44,460 bases of DNA from Ophiosphaerella korrae. Lineage: Eukaryota > Ascomycota > Dothideomycetes > Pleosporales > Phaeosphaeriaceae. Below are positions 23,787-36,700 of this stretch, piece by piece. The stretch spans positions 1-44,460 of the forward strand of contig JALNQF010000342.1 of assembly GCA_028456385.1 (NCBI GenBank), in the 5' to 3' direction. The notes beneath the pieces were generated by a model. It was not told where the DNA came from and did no database searches. It worked only from the letters and a program-made list of their open reading frames with translations. The translations under genes were made by a program, and so were the position numbers. How positions within the stretch are numbered: position 1 is the first letter of the stretch; each line of letters opens with the position of its first letter.

Positions 23787-24477
23787 TGTTATAATAGTAA
23801 TAAAAGAACTATAGATAAAACTAATTAGTCTTATAATAAAAGGACTAGAGCCCTATAACTTTAAAGAATATAAACTTAATTAGGAAGTTATATATAACTA
23901 AGATACCTAGAAGTAATCTATAATCTATAGACTCTTAGTAATAATAGATTATAGATTAAAGTAATCTATAATCTATTAGTCTTAGTAATAATAGTATAAG
24001 GGGTCTAGGGTAGAGAGCTATTAGGGTACGCTTAGCGCTGTTAACAAGCTCTACTAAGCTAAGTAACTAGCGCGTACTAGCTCTATTAGCTAGTATATTC
24101 TACTGTATATAACTTAGTATAACCTTAAGCAAGTTCGAAGAACTTTAAGTAATAATAACTAGTATATATATTATATACTACTATAATAGCTTAACTAGCT
24201 ATTAGCTCCTTTTTATCTAGATTAGCTTAGTAGTATGTCGTCCTTATAAATAGATTAATAGATTACTATAAGTATATAGTTAGTAGTAATACGTATTATT
24301 AGGATAGTATTAGTAATTTAATTATTAACTACAAGTAATAATATTTAGATAGTTATAGAAAATCTTTTATTATTTATAAGCCTATTATAGATTATAATAA
24401 GAGCTTTTACTATTACTTCTTAATCTACTAACTTACTAAAAGGCTTATAGGAAGTTAACTCTATAGAGCCTATTATA
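23787..24477 (+). repeat. 5' LTR of copy G, with MITE-like insert
   Basis: Begins TGTTATAATAG with the TG intact and ends TATTATA. It is interrupted at 23994/24249 by a 254-bp insert. Without the insert it has exactly the 432-bp length of the 3' LTR. Confidence 0.92.
23995..24248. mobile_element. MITE-like insert in the LTR of copy G, 254 bp
   Basis: Not present in the matching 3' LTR of G. It starts TATAAGGGG and ends CGTCCTTATA, so the ends form a short inverted repeat TATAAGG. It is flanked by AATAG on both sides (23990-23994 and 24249-24253), a 5-bp duplication. It has no coding capacity. Unlike its host it keeps TG, CA and CG dinucleotides (AGCGCTG, GCGCGT, TTCGAAG, GTCGTC), so it was hardly touched by RIP, as expected of a sequence shorter than the repeat length RIP needs. 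It could also be another kind of short non-autonomous element. Confidence 0.7.
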
Positions 24478-24538
24478 CCTTACTAATTTAGTTATTATAA
24501 GAAGTAAAGCGTAAGTAGTATATAGTCTAGCTAATATA

Positions 24539-27500
24539 ATAGTAAAAAGTTTAACTAGTAAAGTACCTAAAAGTAGTTATAAATCTAATAGTACTATATA
24601 GGAAATAATTAAAGATTATATAAATAAGCTAATTAATAATAAAGAAAATATAAAAATTTTAATTAAAGCTTTAGAAATATAGAATAAAAAACTACAAGAC
24701 TACTTAAAGTAAAATAAAGTATAAATTAAAGCTATTATTAAAGGTTAGAACTAAATAGAACTAATTACTTAATAACTAGAAATAAGTATAAATAAAGAAA
24801 CTACTTAAGATACTTATCTTTAAGAAGTTTAATAGAATAAAAGAGAAACTAAAACCTTTTATAGTATTAGTATAACTTTAGATAGATATATACGTACTAT
24901 ACTTTAATATAGAAAAAGAGAAAGTAATATATATTAGACTATATCTTAAAGAAGATATAAGAAGATAGTATAAACTTTACTAGATAGACTATATAATATA
25001 CTCTCTAATAACCTAAAAAGATAAAACTAAAGCTATTTTTAGAAGTTATAAGTACTTTACTAAATAAATAAGAGTAGTATTTAAGGATATAGATATTACC
25101 TAATAAGCTAAAAAAAAACTTAAAAAGCTTATATAGAGTAAGAGAATTCTAGAATATATATTATAGTTTAAATAACTAGCTTAAAATATAGAATAGAATA
25201 AAGTATCCTTAATATTATAATTTAAATAAGAATTAAATATAAAAATTCGATATAAAATAATCTATATAAAAAAGGTAATAATACTAAAAGCTCTAAAGTA
25301 ATAAGTAATATAAATTAATAATAATTTTTAAAAATAGAAGAAGAATAAGTATAAGAACTAATAAAAAAACTAAGATAGTAAAGACTCTATAATCTTTAAT
25401 ACTAATAAGAATAAAAAGAAAAAGAAGAATAAAAACTTTATATACTTTAACTATAGTAAGAAAAGCTACTATATAAAAGACTACTAATTATAAAAAAAGA
25501 AAGATATAGTATATTATAAATATAGGAAATCTAAATACGTTATAAAAGACTATAGAAGTAAAGACCTAAAGAAAAAAATATAGTTAAAAATAACTAAAAA
25601 AAAAAAAGAAGTACTATAAGTATAAGCTAAACCTTAGAAGAAAGTACTTAGGAGTAAAGAATTATAGTATATAATACTCTACTAAACCTTTTATTATAAA
25701 GATAACTACTATATATATCTTTTTAGTAAATAAAGAGTAAGATACTTCTTATAATAAAGAAATAGAGTAGTAGTAATAAAAGAAAAAATAAAAGTATAGC
25801 TAGAAAAAATAGTATATATAATAGACTTACTAATAAAAGATTTAAAAAGGAAAGAATCCTAGATTCTATTAATTTAAGCTAAAGAACTAGTACTAGATAA
25901 AGAGACTACTATAGCTTCCTTTAAAAAACTATAAGAAAGTAAGAGATAAGTTAGTATAAAAAGTATTAAGTATACCTAGCTAGATATATATAGCTATAAT
26001 AGTTATATAATAATAGATATAAAAGAATAAAATAAAGAATAAAAGTTTATTTAGAAATACTTACTAGTTATAAGTATAGAGGAAGCGTATAAAGACTAAA
26101 AAGAACGTAATCCTAAAGATATAAAGTTTATACTATTTTAAAAATAGATAAAGTAATATATAGTTATAGTAAGAAGAATACCTATATAGAAAGAATAGTA
26201 GTACTTTATAAGAAAGACGTAATAGATTAATAAAGCCTATATACTAAGAATACTAGTAGTATACTATATCCTAATAATAAATATACCTAGAAAAGATAAA
26301 TACTAAGAAGAAGATAACAAGATTATAAACCTAAAATACTTAGCACACTTTAAAGTATTATAGATATTATACCTAGATAAGAACTATATTATATATAGAA
26401 ACTCTAAAGTAAATAATAGAGTATAGCTTATAAGAAAAAGAGGCTATAACTATATAAGAGTAATTCTAGTAGAAGATATTTAAAGATAAGAAATAATCTT
26501 AAAAGAGAGTTACTTAGTAATAAAACCTAAACTAAAACTATTTAAAAAATATATCTAAAGAAGACTATAGTATAAATATATATATAATAAATATCTAAAA
26601 TATAAAGAATATAAACTTAAAGTAAGGTTATAGCCTTAAAAAGATAAATAATTTATAAAATTACTCAAGTAAGAATAGCTAGAAGGTATAAGAGGCTTAT
26701 ATATTATAAAAACAAGTATATACTAAAGAAAAAAAGTATAAATAATAATTAATAGTAGAGCTACAAGAAACTTTATATTAAGAAAGTTTATAGAGAACTA
26801 AGGAATAAAGTATATAATAAAGAAGTACCTTTAATAACTAAGTATAATTAAAAGAAAACTATTCTAAGAACTAATTAGATACGAAATAGTTCTCTTTATA
26901 CTAGAACTAAAAGAGATAATAATAATTAATAATAAATAAGAAATTATATTAGAAATACTATAGTTATAGATAATAAACCTATATATTAATTAGAGAATTA
27001 AAAAAAATAACAACTATAAAATAGATATATTAAAGGCTAATATAAATACTTATAAAAGAGAATTCCTTAAAGAAAATAAAAAATAAGAAAAATAGCTTAT
27101 AGAGCTTAAAGACTATCTCCTAAAATATTAGCTATAGGATTTAGTAATAAACTTAAAAAAAGATAAGAATATAAGATAGAGCCTAGTTTATAGAAAAATA
27201 GAAGAAAAATCTAAGATTAAATAAGTATTTATTAAAAATATAACTAGAAAAAGATAGATATAAGAATCTAAATCCTTAGTAGCGTATAGACTTATATTTA
27301 TAGATAAAAAGAGAATAAATAATAAGAGACTTTACGTAGATTTTAAGAAAACTAATATAATTATAAATAAAAACTAATACCTACTACTATATAAAGATAT
27401 AATATAAGATAAGCTATAAAGAGTAAAAATCTATATAAAACTAGATATCTAAAACGCTTACTACTAAATTAGAATTAAGAAAAGTAATAAGTAGAAAAGA

Positions 27501-28523
27501 GTATTTAGAATATAATATAAACTCTATAAATCTCTAGTTATACCTTTTAGCTTAATAAATGTAGTAGTAGCTTTCTAAGAAAAGATTAATATAGTACTAA
27601 AAAAGTACTTAGATATCTTTATATTTATATACTTAGATAATATCTTTATTTTCTTAGAAATAAAAGAAGAATATATATAATACGTATATAAAGTACTAGA
27701 AAAACTAGTAAAAAGTAAATTATTTCTTAAGATAAGAAAATATAAGTTCTATATAAAGAAAATAGGCTTCCTTAGATTTATTATAGAACTAGGAAAAATT
27801 AAAACTAACTTAGAAAAGATTAAATTAATTAACAAATAGCTAATACTAAAGAACCTAAAAGAAGTATAATAATTTTATAGGCTAGCTAACTTTTATAGAA
27901 AGTTAATAGTAAGATAGTTTTAAGATATAGAACTAATAACAAGACCTATAAAGAAAGATATACTATTTAAATAGATAAAGGAATATAATAAAGTATTTAA
28001 TAAAGTTAAAAAAAAGTTTATAAAAAACCTAGTTATTAGAATATATAATCTAGATCTACTAGTAATAGTAAAAATAGACGTATCTAATTTAGTTTATAGA
28101 ATAGTACTAATATAAGAAGACTTAATAACTAAAAAGAAATACTTAGTTAAATACTTCTCTAAGAAAATAAAAATAGTAGAACTTAACTAGTTAATCTATA
28201 ATAAAAAGATACTAGTAATTTATAAAGTATTTAAATAATAGAGAGTATACTTATAAGAAGTAAAATACTAAATAAAGGTCTATATAGACTATAGGAATCT
28301 TATAGAATTTATACTAACTAAAGAACTATTATAATAATATATAAGATAGTAGGAATTCTTATTAATATTTAATATAGAAATTATATATATAAAAGAGAAA
28401 GATAATTAGTTTATAGATACTTTTAGTAGAAGACTAGACTTATAAGAAGAAGTATATACTACTAGTATAGTTCTAGTTAAAAATAAAGAAAGATATTTAG
28501 TTTTAAATATACTTAAGATAGCT
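24539..28523 (+). pseudogene. Gag-Pol of copy G, first part (gag to RNase H)
   Basis: Aligns with 6526 to about 10540 of copy C. The presumed start is ATA at 24539. Zinc knuckles fall near 25440-25550. The RT active site reads YLDN at 27630-27641 (from YLDD) and RNase H follows to about 28440. It is interrupted at 28528 by copy F; the frame continues at 31949. Many TAA/TAG and few CA or TG remain, so it is more mutated than copy C. Confidence 0.88.
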
Positions 28524-28528
28524 ATAAT

Positions 28529-28957
28529 TGTTATAGGCGTAACAGAAGAAATCGAGATAGAACTAATTAGTCCTAGTCTAGGCGCTAACGAAGCATAGGA
28601 CGAGCGGAGTAATAACCTCGATTAGGAAGCTACGCATAATTAAGACACTTAGAGTAATCTATAATCTATAGACTCTTAGTAGTAGTAGATTATAGATTAA
28701 GCTAATCTATAATCTATTAATCTTAGCAAATACAGATTACAGATTATAGTAAGTATATAGTTATTAGCAATACGCATTATTAGGATAGTATTAGTAATTT
28801 AATCCTTTAACTATAGAACGCTAATACAAGATAGTTGCAAAATATCTTCTATTATTTATAGTTATTATAGATTACCTCTAAGCTTTTACTATTACCTCGT
28901 AATGTACTAACTCCTACTAGATAGGTACCTGTAGTTAACAACAAGAGGCCTATTACA
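28529..28957 (+). repeat. 5' LTR of copy F
   Basis: 429 bp, TGTTATAGGCG to CCTATTACA, the best preserved LTR in the window and hence the reference for the other copies. It contains a cluster of AATCTATAATCTA and its inverse at about 28651-28745. Confidence 0.95.
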
Positions 28958-29018
28958 CCTTGCTAATTTAGTTATTGCGAGAAGCAAAGCGTAAGTAGCA
29001 CGCGGTCTAGCTAACACG

Positions 29019-30870
29019 ATAGTAGAAAGTTTAACTAAAAAAGGAGGTAAAGTACTTCTAAGTAGTTATAAGTTAGATAATATAGTATAGAGAGACGTTA
29101 AGAACTATATAAACGACTTAATCTCTAAAAAAGAAGATATAAAGATAGTAATCGACGCCTTAGAAATACTAAACAAAGGTCTATATAGACTACAAGAATC
29201 TTATAGGATTTATAATAAATAAAGAACTATTACAACGCTATACGAGATAGTAGGAATACTTGTTAATATTTAATATAGAAATTATATACACAAAAGGGAA
29301 AGACAATTAATTTATAGACGCCTTTAGTAGAAGACTAGACTTACAAGAAGAAGTAAATGTAACTAGTATAGTTCTAGTTAAGAACGAAGAAGGATATTTA
29401 GTCCTAAATATACCTAAAATAGCTGCAACACTTAAGAGAAAAAGTAGTAAGCTAGACGAATAGATTTAGAAAATAATACAAGAAGCATCTAAAGAAATAG
29501 AGAAACTTAAAACCTAAGATAGATTTGCATAAGTATATAGAAGAATATATATTCTAGGAAAAATTTAAAGGGAATTTATATAACAATTCTATAAATTGCT
29601 AGTATATAGTTACTAAGGTATTAAGAAAACATTAGATAAACTACTACAAGATTACTATATTCTAAAAGTAAGACAACTAGTAATAGAGGTACTACGAGAC
29701 TATATAGAATGTTAAAAGAATAAACATAATAGATATATACTATATAGAATACTACAACTAGTAGAAGTACTAAAACAACTATAGGGAGTTATTACAATAG
29801 ACTTTATAATAAAACTACCTAAGTCTAAAGACTTAATATTAGGAGTTAAATATAATAGAATCCTAATAATAGTAAATAAACTTACAAAGTACTTATACTT
29901 TAGACTATATAAAGAAAAAAGTAGGATAGAGGTTACTATACACTAGGTTCTAGGAACTATAATTAGTTAATATAGACTACTAGATAAGATTATTATAGAT
30001 AGAGATATACGATTTATATTAAAACTATAGAGAACGATAACAGCGTAATTAGGAATATAACACGTAATATCTACAGTATATTATCTATAGATAGACAGAC
30101 AATCTAAACGAATAAATTAGATAGTAGAATAGTACTTAAGATACTACCTTAACTATAACTAGAACAACTAGGTATAGCTACTACCTATAGTATAGTTAGT
30201 ATACAACAGTATAAAGAATATAGTAATAAGAGTATTACCCTTCTTTATAAACTATAGATTCGAACCTAGCGTATATAGAATACTAAGAATATAGATATCT
30301 TAGTCTCTAAGAGGAGAAAACTTTACTAATAGACTTAGAGATATATATAACTAATTAAGACAAGATATAGAATTCCTACACGATTAAATAGTAAAGTACT
30401 ATAATAAGAAGTATAAGGAAAGACCTTAATTTAGAGAAAGAGAAAAAGTATAGTTAGTATAGAAGAATATTAAAAGCAAACGACCTAGTTTAAAATTAGA
30501 CTACGTTAAGATAAGACTATACAAAATCAAGAAAGAAGTTATACTAGTTATATATAAATTAAAGCTACTAAACAAGATAAAGATATACCTAATATTCTAC
30601 GTAGCCCTACTAAAACAAGTACTACAAAACGCAGAACTACTAGTATACAAAGTAGATACGTATAGAGAATAAGAAGAATAAGAAGTTAAAGAAATCTTAT
30701 AATACTAGTTCTATAATAGTAGGAACTACTACCTAGTAAAATAGATAAGTATAGACGAGAAAGGATAACTATAGGAAAAAATATAGGAACTAGAGGATAA
30801 TCTTAATTACCCTAAGAAATTAGAGGAGTTCTAAAATTAAAACCCTCTAGAACGCCTAGCGGCGAACTAA
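29019..30870 (+). pseudogene. Gag/Pol deletion derivative of copy F
   Basis: Starts at ATA (from ATG) 29019 with the family context AACACGATAGTAGAAAG. It keeps about 53 codons of gag, then jumps at AAACAAAGG (29171-29179) into the end of RNase H (VYIDYKN), followed by the integrase zinc finger, catalytic core and chromodomain to about 30870. The downstream part is in a different frame from gag (29019 and 29179 differ by one base in phase), so no fusion protein would be made even without stops. Protease and RT are absent. The join lies in a short shared AAGG, which suggests microhomology or template switching. Such an element could move only with proteins from a complete copy. Confidence 0.88.
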
Positions 30871-30946
30871 GAGAATTAATATTACTAACAATAGATAAAG
30901 AGATAATAGGGACGTCTAGCGTAGAACCTACTACAGCAACACTAAA

Positions 30947-31370
30947 TACTTTATCTAGATCTAGCTTAGCTTCTAGAGCTACTAACTACTTAGCTAACTT
31001 CTTATTATTTAAGGCCTTTATCTTATAAAGATAAGAGAGACAAGCTTAATTCTCTACTAGCTTACTCTATACAAGCTCCTAGATACGCTTACGCTTAGCT
31101 TTAGCCTCTACAATTTAAGATAGTAATTTCTCTTAAGTCTAGTTAATAGCTTTCCCTATTATTATTAAGCCTAGACGTAAGAATAAGCGTAATAAATATA
31201 TACTTAGAAAGAGAAATACTAGACACGTTATAAGAACTACGCATATTTGCATAGATATATACCTTATAAGCCTTACTATTATTTATAAAAACAATATAAG
31301 GAAGAGACTTAAGGTTTAACTTAAGAGAAGTATAACAAGAACAAGGAAACATTTTAACACTATTGCGCAA
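30947..31370 (-). pseudogene. Antisense frame of copy F (coil core 30947-31153)
   Basis: The least mutated version of the antisense frame. From 31153 downwards it reads KAIN, EKLLS, IVEAKAKRKRI, ELV, SKLVEN, YLYKIKALNNKKLAK and LEAKLDLDKV, interrupted only by TAG (W or Q lost). It is Lys/Glu/Leu-rich and looks like a coiled coil. A different minus-strand frame is open from 31370 to 31143 (75 codons, starting MRNSVKMFPC); its Ser/Tyr/Asn-rich translation may be a shadow. In the coil frame the same stretch is hydrophobic. Which frame starts the protein, and whether an intron joins them, I cannot tell. The region converges tail to tail with pol. Confidence 0.5.
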
Positions 31371-31500
31371 TATATAATTAGTAAGAAGATAGCAATAACG
31401 CGTAGATAAAATAGGTATTAGGGAGGATAAAGAACTCTATATTAACAAAGAAACTAGGTTAATAACCTTAGCTCTAGGATAGACAAACTAAGGTCTACCT

Positions 31501-31514
31501 AGAGGGGGAGATAG
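31501..31514 (+). promoter_or_regulatory. Polypurine tract of copy F
   Basis: AGAGGGGGAGATAG abuts the 3' LTR at 31515; it is the best preserved version of the plus-strand primer site. Confidence 0.9.
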
Positions 31515-31943
31515 TATTATAGGCGTAATAGAAGAAATCGAGATAGAACTAATTAGTCCTAGTCTAGGCGCTAACAAAGTATAGGACGAGCAAAGTAACA
31601 ACCTTGATTAAGAAACTATATATAATTAGGATACCTAGAGTAATCTATAATCTATAGACTCTTAGTAGTAGTAGATTATAGATTAAGCTAATCTATAATC
31701 TATTAATCTTAGCAAATATAGATTATAGATTATAGCAAGTATATAGTTATTAGCAATATATATTATTAGGATAGTATTAGTAATTTAATCCTTTAACTAT
31801 AGAACGCTAATACAAGATAGTTGTAAAACATCTTCTATTATTTATAGTTATTGTAAATTACCTCTAAGCTTTTACTATTACCTCGTAATCTACTAACCCC
31901 TACTAGATAGGTACTTATAGTTAACAACAAGAAGCCTATTACA
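31515..31943 (+). repeat. 3' LTR of copy F
   Basis: 429 bp, starting TATTATAGGCG and ending CTATTACA. It differs from the 5' LTR almost only by C/T and G/A changes, so the element is recent relative to its surroundings but has been mutated since insertion. Confidence 0.94.
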
Positions 31944-31948
31944 ATAAT

Positions 31949-33236
31949 ACTTAAAAAGATAAGTAGTAAGCTAGATAAATAGATTTAGAAAATAATTTAA
32001 AAAGTATCTAAAGAAATAAAAAAACTAGAACTCTAAGATAGATTTATATAAACTTATAAAAGAATATATATTTTAAGAAAAATCTAAAGAGAATTTATAT
32101 AACAATTCTATAAACTATAAGTATATAGATACTAAAGAATTAAAAAAATACTAAATAAGCTCTTAAAAGATTATTATATCTTAAAAGTAAGATAACTAGT
32201 AAAAGAAGTACTATAAGATTATATAGAATATTATAGAAATAAATATAATAGATATATACTATATAGGATACTATAACTAGTTAAAGTACTAAAGTAACTC
32301 TAGAAAGTAATAATAATAAACTTTATTATAAAGCTACTTAAGTTAAAAGACCTAATATTAAGAGTTAAGTATAATAAAATTCTAATAATAGTAAATAAAC
32401 TTATAAAGTACTTATACTTTAGACTATATAAAAAAAGAAGTAAGATAGAGGTTACTATATATTAGGTTCTAAGAACTATAATTAGCTAGTATAGTATACT
32501 AGATAAGATTATTATAGATAAAGATATAAGATTTATATTAAAACTATAGAGAATAATAATAGTATAATTAGGAATTAAATACGTAATATCTACTATATAT
32601 TATCTATAGATAGATAAACAATTAGAACGTATAAACTAGATAGTAGAGTAATACTTAAGATACTACTTTAACTATAACTAGAACAATTAGGTATAGTTAC
32701 TACCTATAGTATAGTTAGTATATAATAGCGTAAAGAATATAGTAATAAAAGTATTACTTTTCTTTATAAACTATAAATTTAATCTTAATATATATAGAAT
32801 ACTAAGAAATATAGAGTCTTAGACTCTAAGAAAAATATATAATTAATTAATATAATATATAAAATTCCTATATAATTAAATAGTAAAGTACTATAATAGA
32901 AAGTATAAAAAGAGACCTTAAATTAAAGAGAGAGAAAAAGTATAGTTAGTTTAGAAAAATATTAAAAGTAAATAATTAAGTTTAAAACTAGATTATATTA
33001 AGATAAGACTATATAAGATTAAGAAGAAAGTTATACTAGTTATATTTAAACTAAAACTACTAAGTAAGATAAAGATATACTTAATATTTTATATAGCCCT
33101 ACTAGAATAAGTACTATTAGACGTAAAACTACTAGTATATAAAGTAGATATATATAGAGAATAAAAAGAATAAAAAGTTAAAGAAATTTTAGTATATTAG
33201 TTTTATAATAGTAGAAACTATTACTTAGTAAGATAG
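31949..33236 (+). pseudogene. Gag-Pol of copy G, second part (integrase to chromodomain)
   Basis: Resumes after copy F at ...ATAATACTTAAAAAG, matching 10547 onward in copy C. It covers the integrase zinc finger, the catalytic core (ending near the conserved E-R at about 32620) and the first half of the chromodomain (YYLV at about 33220). It is cut at 33241 by copy H and finishes at 40299-40424. Confidence 0.88.
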
Positions 33237-33241
33237 ATAGA

Positions 33242-33681
33242 TATTATAGCTATAATAAGAGAAAACTAATTTAAGCTAATTAGCCCCGCTATAGATAATA
33301 ACAACGCATATAACTTATAGGAGAATAAGTTAGGTTAGGAAGCTAACTATAATAGGGATACGTAATAAATTCGTAATTCGCGATCTTAGTAAATACAAAG
33401 TATAAAGCTAAGTATGTAATAAATTTACGATTTGTAATCTTAGTAAATACAAAGTATAAAGCTAGCTAAGAAGTATAAGTATATAGTTAGTAAGATATAT
33501 ATTATTAAGATAGTATTAGTAATTTAATCCTTTAACTATAGAACGCTAGTACGAGATAGTTATAAAATATCTCCTACTATTTATAGTTATTATAGATCCT
33601 AATATAAACTTTTAATATTAACTTGTAATCTACTAACCTCTAATATAAGTACCTATAGTTAACGATAGGTAGCCTATTATA
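33242..33681 (+). repeat. 5' LTR of copy H, with two 54-bp units
   Basis: 440 bp, TATTATAGCTA to CTATTATA. It contains tandem units 33362-33415 and 33416-33469, each starting GTAATAAATT and ending near AGCTAAGTA. It keeps a few CG and CA (TTCGCGATC). Confidence 0.92.
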
Positions 33682-33742
33682 CTTTACTAATTTAGTTATT
33701 ATAAGAAGTAAAGCATAAGTAGCGTATAGTCTAGCTAATATA

Positions 33743-36700
33743 ATAGTAGAAAGTTTAACTAAAATAAGTAAAGCCCCTAAAAGTAGCTATAAGTTTAATA
33801 GTACTATATAAGAAACAATTAAAGACTAAATTAATAACTTGATTTTAGATAAAGAAAATATAAAAATAGTAATTAATACTTTAGAAACGTAGAATAAAGA
33901 ACTATAAGATTATGTAAAGTAGAATAAAGTATAGATTAAAGCTATTATTAAAAGATAGAATTAGATAGAACTAATTATATAACGCTTAGTAATAAGCGTA
34001 ATAAAGAAACTACTAAAGATACTTGTTCTTAAGAAGTTTAATAGAATAAGAGAGAAACTAAAACCTTTTATTACTTTAGTATAACTCTAGATAGATATAT
34101 AAGTACTATACTTTAATATAGAAGAAAAGAAAGTAATATATATTAGATTATACTTTAAAGAAGATATAATAAGATAGTATAAACCTTACTAGATAGATTA
34201 TACAATATACTCTTTAATAACCTAAAAGGATAAAACTAACACTATTTTTAGAAGTTATAAATACTTTATAAAATAAATAAAAGTAGTATTTAGAGATATA
34301 GATATTACCTAATAGGCTAAAGAGTAGCTAGAAAAGCTTATACAAAGCTAGAGTATTTCTAAGTATATATTATAATTTAAATAACTATTATAAAATATAG
34401 AATAGAATAAGTTAGCCTTAATATTACGATTTAAATAAAGACTTAACTCTAAGATCTAATACAAGATAATATATATAGAAAAACTAGAAATACTAGAAGC
34501 TTTAAAGTAATAAGTAATATAGATTAATAATAATCTTTAAGAATAGAAGAAGAATAAGTATAGAGTTTATACCTAGAACTATAATAAAAGAGACCTTATA
34601 GTCTTTAACGCTAATAAAGATAAAAAGAAGAAGAAGAATAAAGACTTTACGTACTTTAACTATAGTAAACTAGGCTACTACGTAAAAGACTACAAATTAA
34701 AGAAGAAAAAAGATATAGTATATTATAAATATAGAAAACTAAGATACTTTGTAAAAGACTATAAAAGTAAAAACTTAAAGAAAGAAACCTAGTTAAAGAT
34801 AACTAAAAAGAAGAAAGAAGAACTATAAGTATAGGCTAAACTTTAAGAGAAAGTAGCTAAGAGTAAAGAAGTATAATATATAATACTTTACTAAACCTTT
34901 TATTATAATAATAACTACTATATATATCTTTCTAGTAAGTAAAGAGTAGTATAGTTTTTATAGAAATAGAGGTATAAAGTAGCTATAATAAAAAAGAGAA
35001 TAAAAGCTTAGCTAGAAGAAATAGCCTAAGTAATAGACTTACTAATAGAAGACTTAGAAGGAGAAGAGCCTCTAGTACTATTAATCTTAGCTAAAGGACT
35101 AGTATAAGATAAAGAGACTACTATAACTAACTCTAAAAGATTAAGAGAAAGTAAGAGATAAGTTAGTATAAGAGGTATAGAGTATATCTAGCTAATAATA
35201 TATAGCTATAATAGCTATATAATAATAGATATAAAAAAATAAAATAAAGAATAGAAGTTTATTTAAATATACTTAATAGTTATAAGTATAGAGGAAGCGT
35301 ATAAAGACTAGAAAGAATATAATTCTAAAGAAATAAAGTTTATACTATTTTAAGAATAGATAAAGTAATATATAGTTATAGTAAGAAGAATACTTATACT
35401 AAGAGAGTAGTAGTACTTTATAAGAAAAACGTAATAGATTAATAAAGCTTATATACTAAGAGTACTAGTAGTATACTATATTCTAATAATAGATATACCT
35501 AGTAAAAGTAAGTACTAAGAAGGAGATAACAAGATAATAAATCTAGAATATCTAGTATACTTTAAAGTATTATAGATATTATACTTAGATAAGAATTATA
35601 TTATATATAGAAACTCTAAAGTAAATAATAATATATAGCTTATAAAGAGAAGAGGCTATAACTATATAAGAGTAATTATAGTAGAAGATATCTAAGGATA
35701 AGAAATAATCCTAGAAGATAGATACGTAGTAGTAAGACTAGGCCTAAAACTATCTAAGAAATACGTCTAGAGAGGACTATAGTATAGATATACAAATAAT
35801 AAATATTTTAAATATAAAGAATATAAACTTAAAATAGAGCTATAGCTTTAGAAAGATAGATAATTATATAAAATACTAAAATAAGAAAAGCTAGAAGGTA
35901 TAAGAGGCCTATATATTACAAAAATAAGTATATACTAAGGAAAAGAAGTATAATTAATAATTAATAGTAGAGCTACAAGAAACTTTATATTAAAGAAGTT
36001 TATAGAAATATAAGGAATAAAGTATATAATAAAGAAATACCCTTAATAACTAAGTATAATTAAAGGAAAACTATTCTAAGAACTTATATAGTTTAAGATA
36101 GTACCTTTAATACTAAAACTAGAAGAACTAGAAATTAAGAATATAGTTATAGATATAATAATAATTAATAATAAATAAGATATAATATTAGGAATACTAT
36201 AGTTATAGATAACTAACCTAAGAATTAATTAGAGAATAGGAGAAATTAACTACCTTAGGCAAGATATATTAGAAGCTAATATAAGTATATATAAAGGAGA
36301 ATTCTTTAAAGAATATAAGAAATAGGAAAAGTAGCTTATTAAGCTAGAAGACTACCTTCTAAAATATTAACTATAGGACTTAGTAATAGAGCTAGAAGAA
36401 AGTAAAAACGTAGGATAGAGCTTAGTTTACTAAAAAATAGAAGAAGAATCTAAAATTAAACAAACGTTTATTTAAAACGTAATAAAGAAAGGATAGATAA
36501 AAGAGTCTAAATTCTTAGTAGCGTATAGACTAATATTTATAGACAAAAAGAGAATAAGTAATAAGAGACCTTACGTAGATTTTAGGAAAACTAATATAAT
36601 TACTAATAAAAACTAATACCTACTACTACAAATAGATAGAATATAAGATAAACTATAAAGAGTAAAAATCTTTATAAAGTTAGATATCTAGAACGCCTAC

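Larger units (their letters stand above)
28529..31943 (+). mobile_element. Chromovirus copy F, internally deleted, 3415 bp
   Basis: Two LTRs of exactly 429 bp each (28529-28957 and 31515-31943) and a perfect target duplication ATAAT (28524-28528 and 31944-31948) inside copy G. About 3.6 kb of interior is missing compared with copy C: the gag start (to about 29177) is joined directly to the end of RNase H (from about 29178). It keeps clearly more CA, TG and CG than the surrounding copy, so it is the youngest large insertion seen here. Its end reads TATTACA, giving the unmutated TG...ACA termini of the family. Confidence 0.95.

Noticed and set aside
31143..31370. The 75-codon open minus-strand frame as a gene by itself
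   Set aside because: It is open in copy F, but its Ser/Tyr/Asn-rich translation overlaps the better supported coil frame; it is kept only as part of the antisense region entry.
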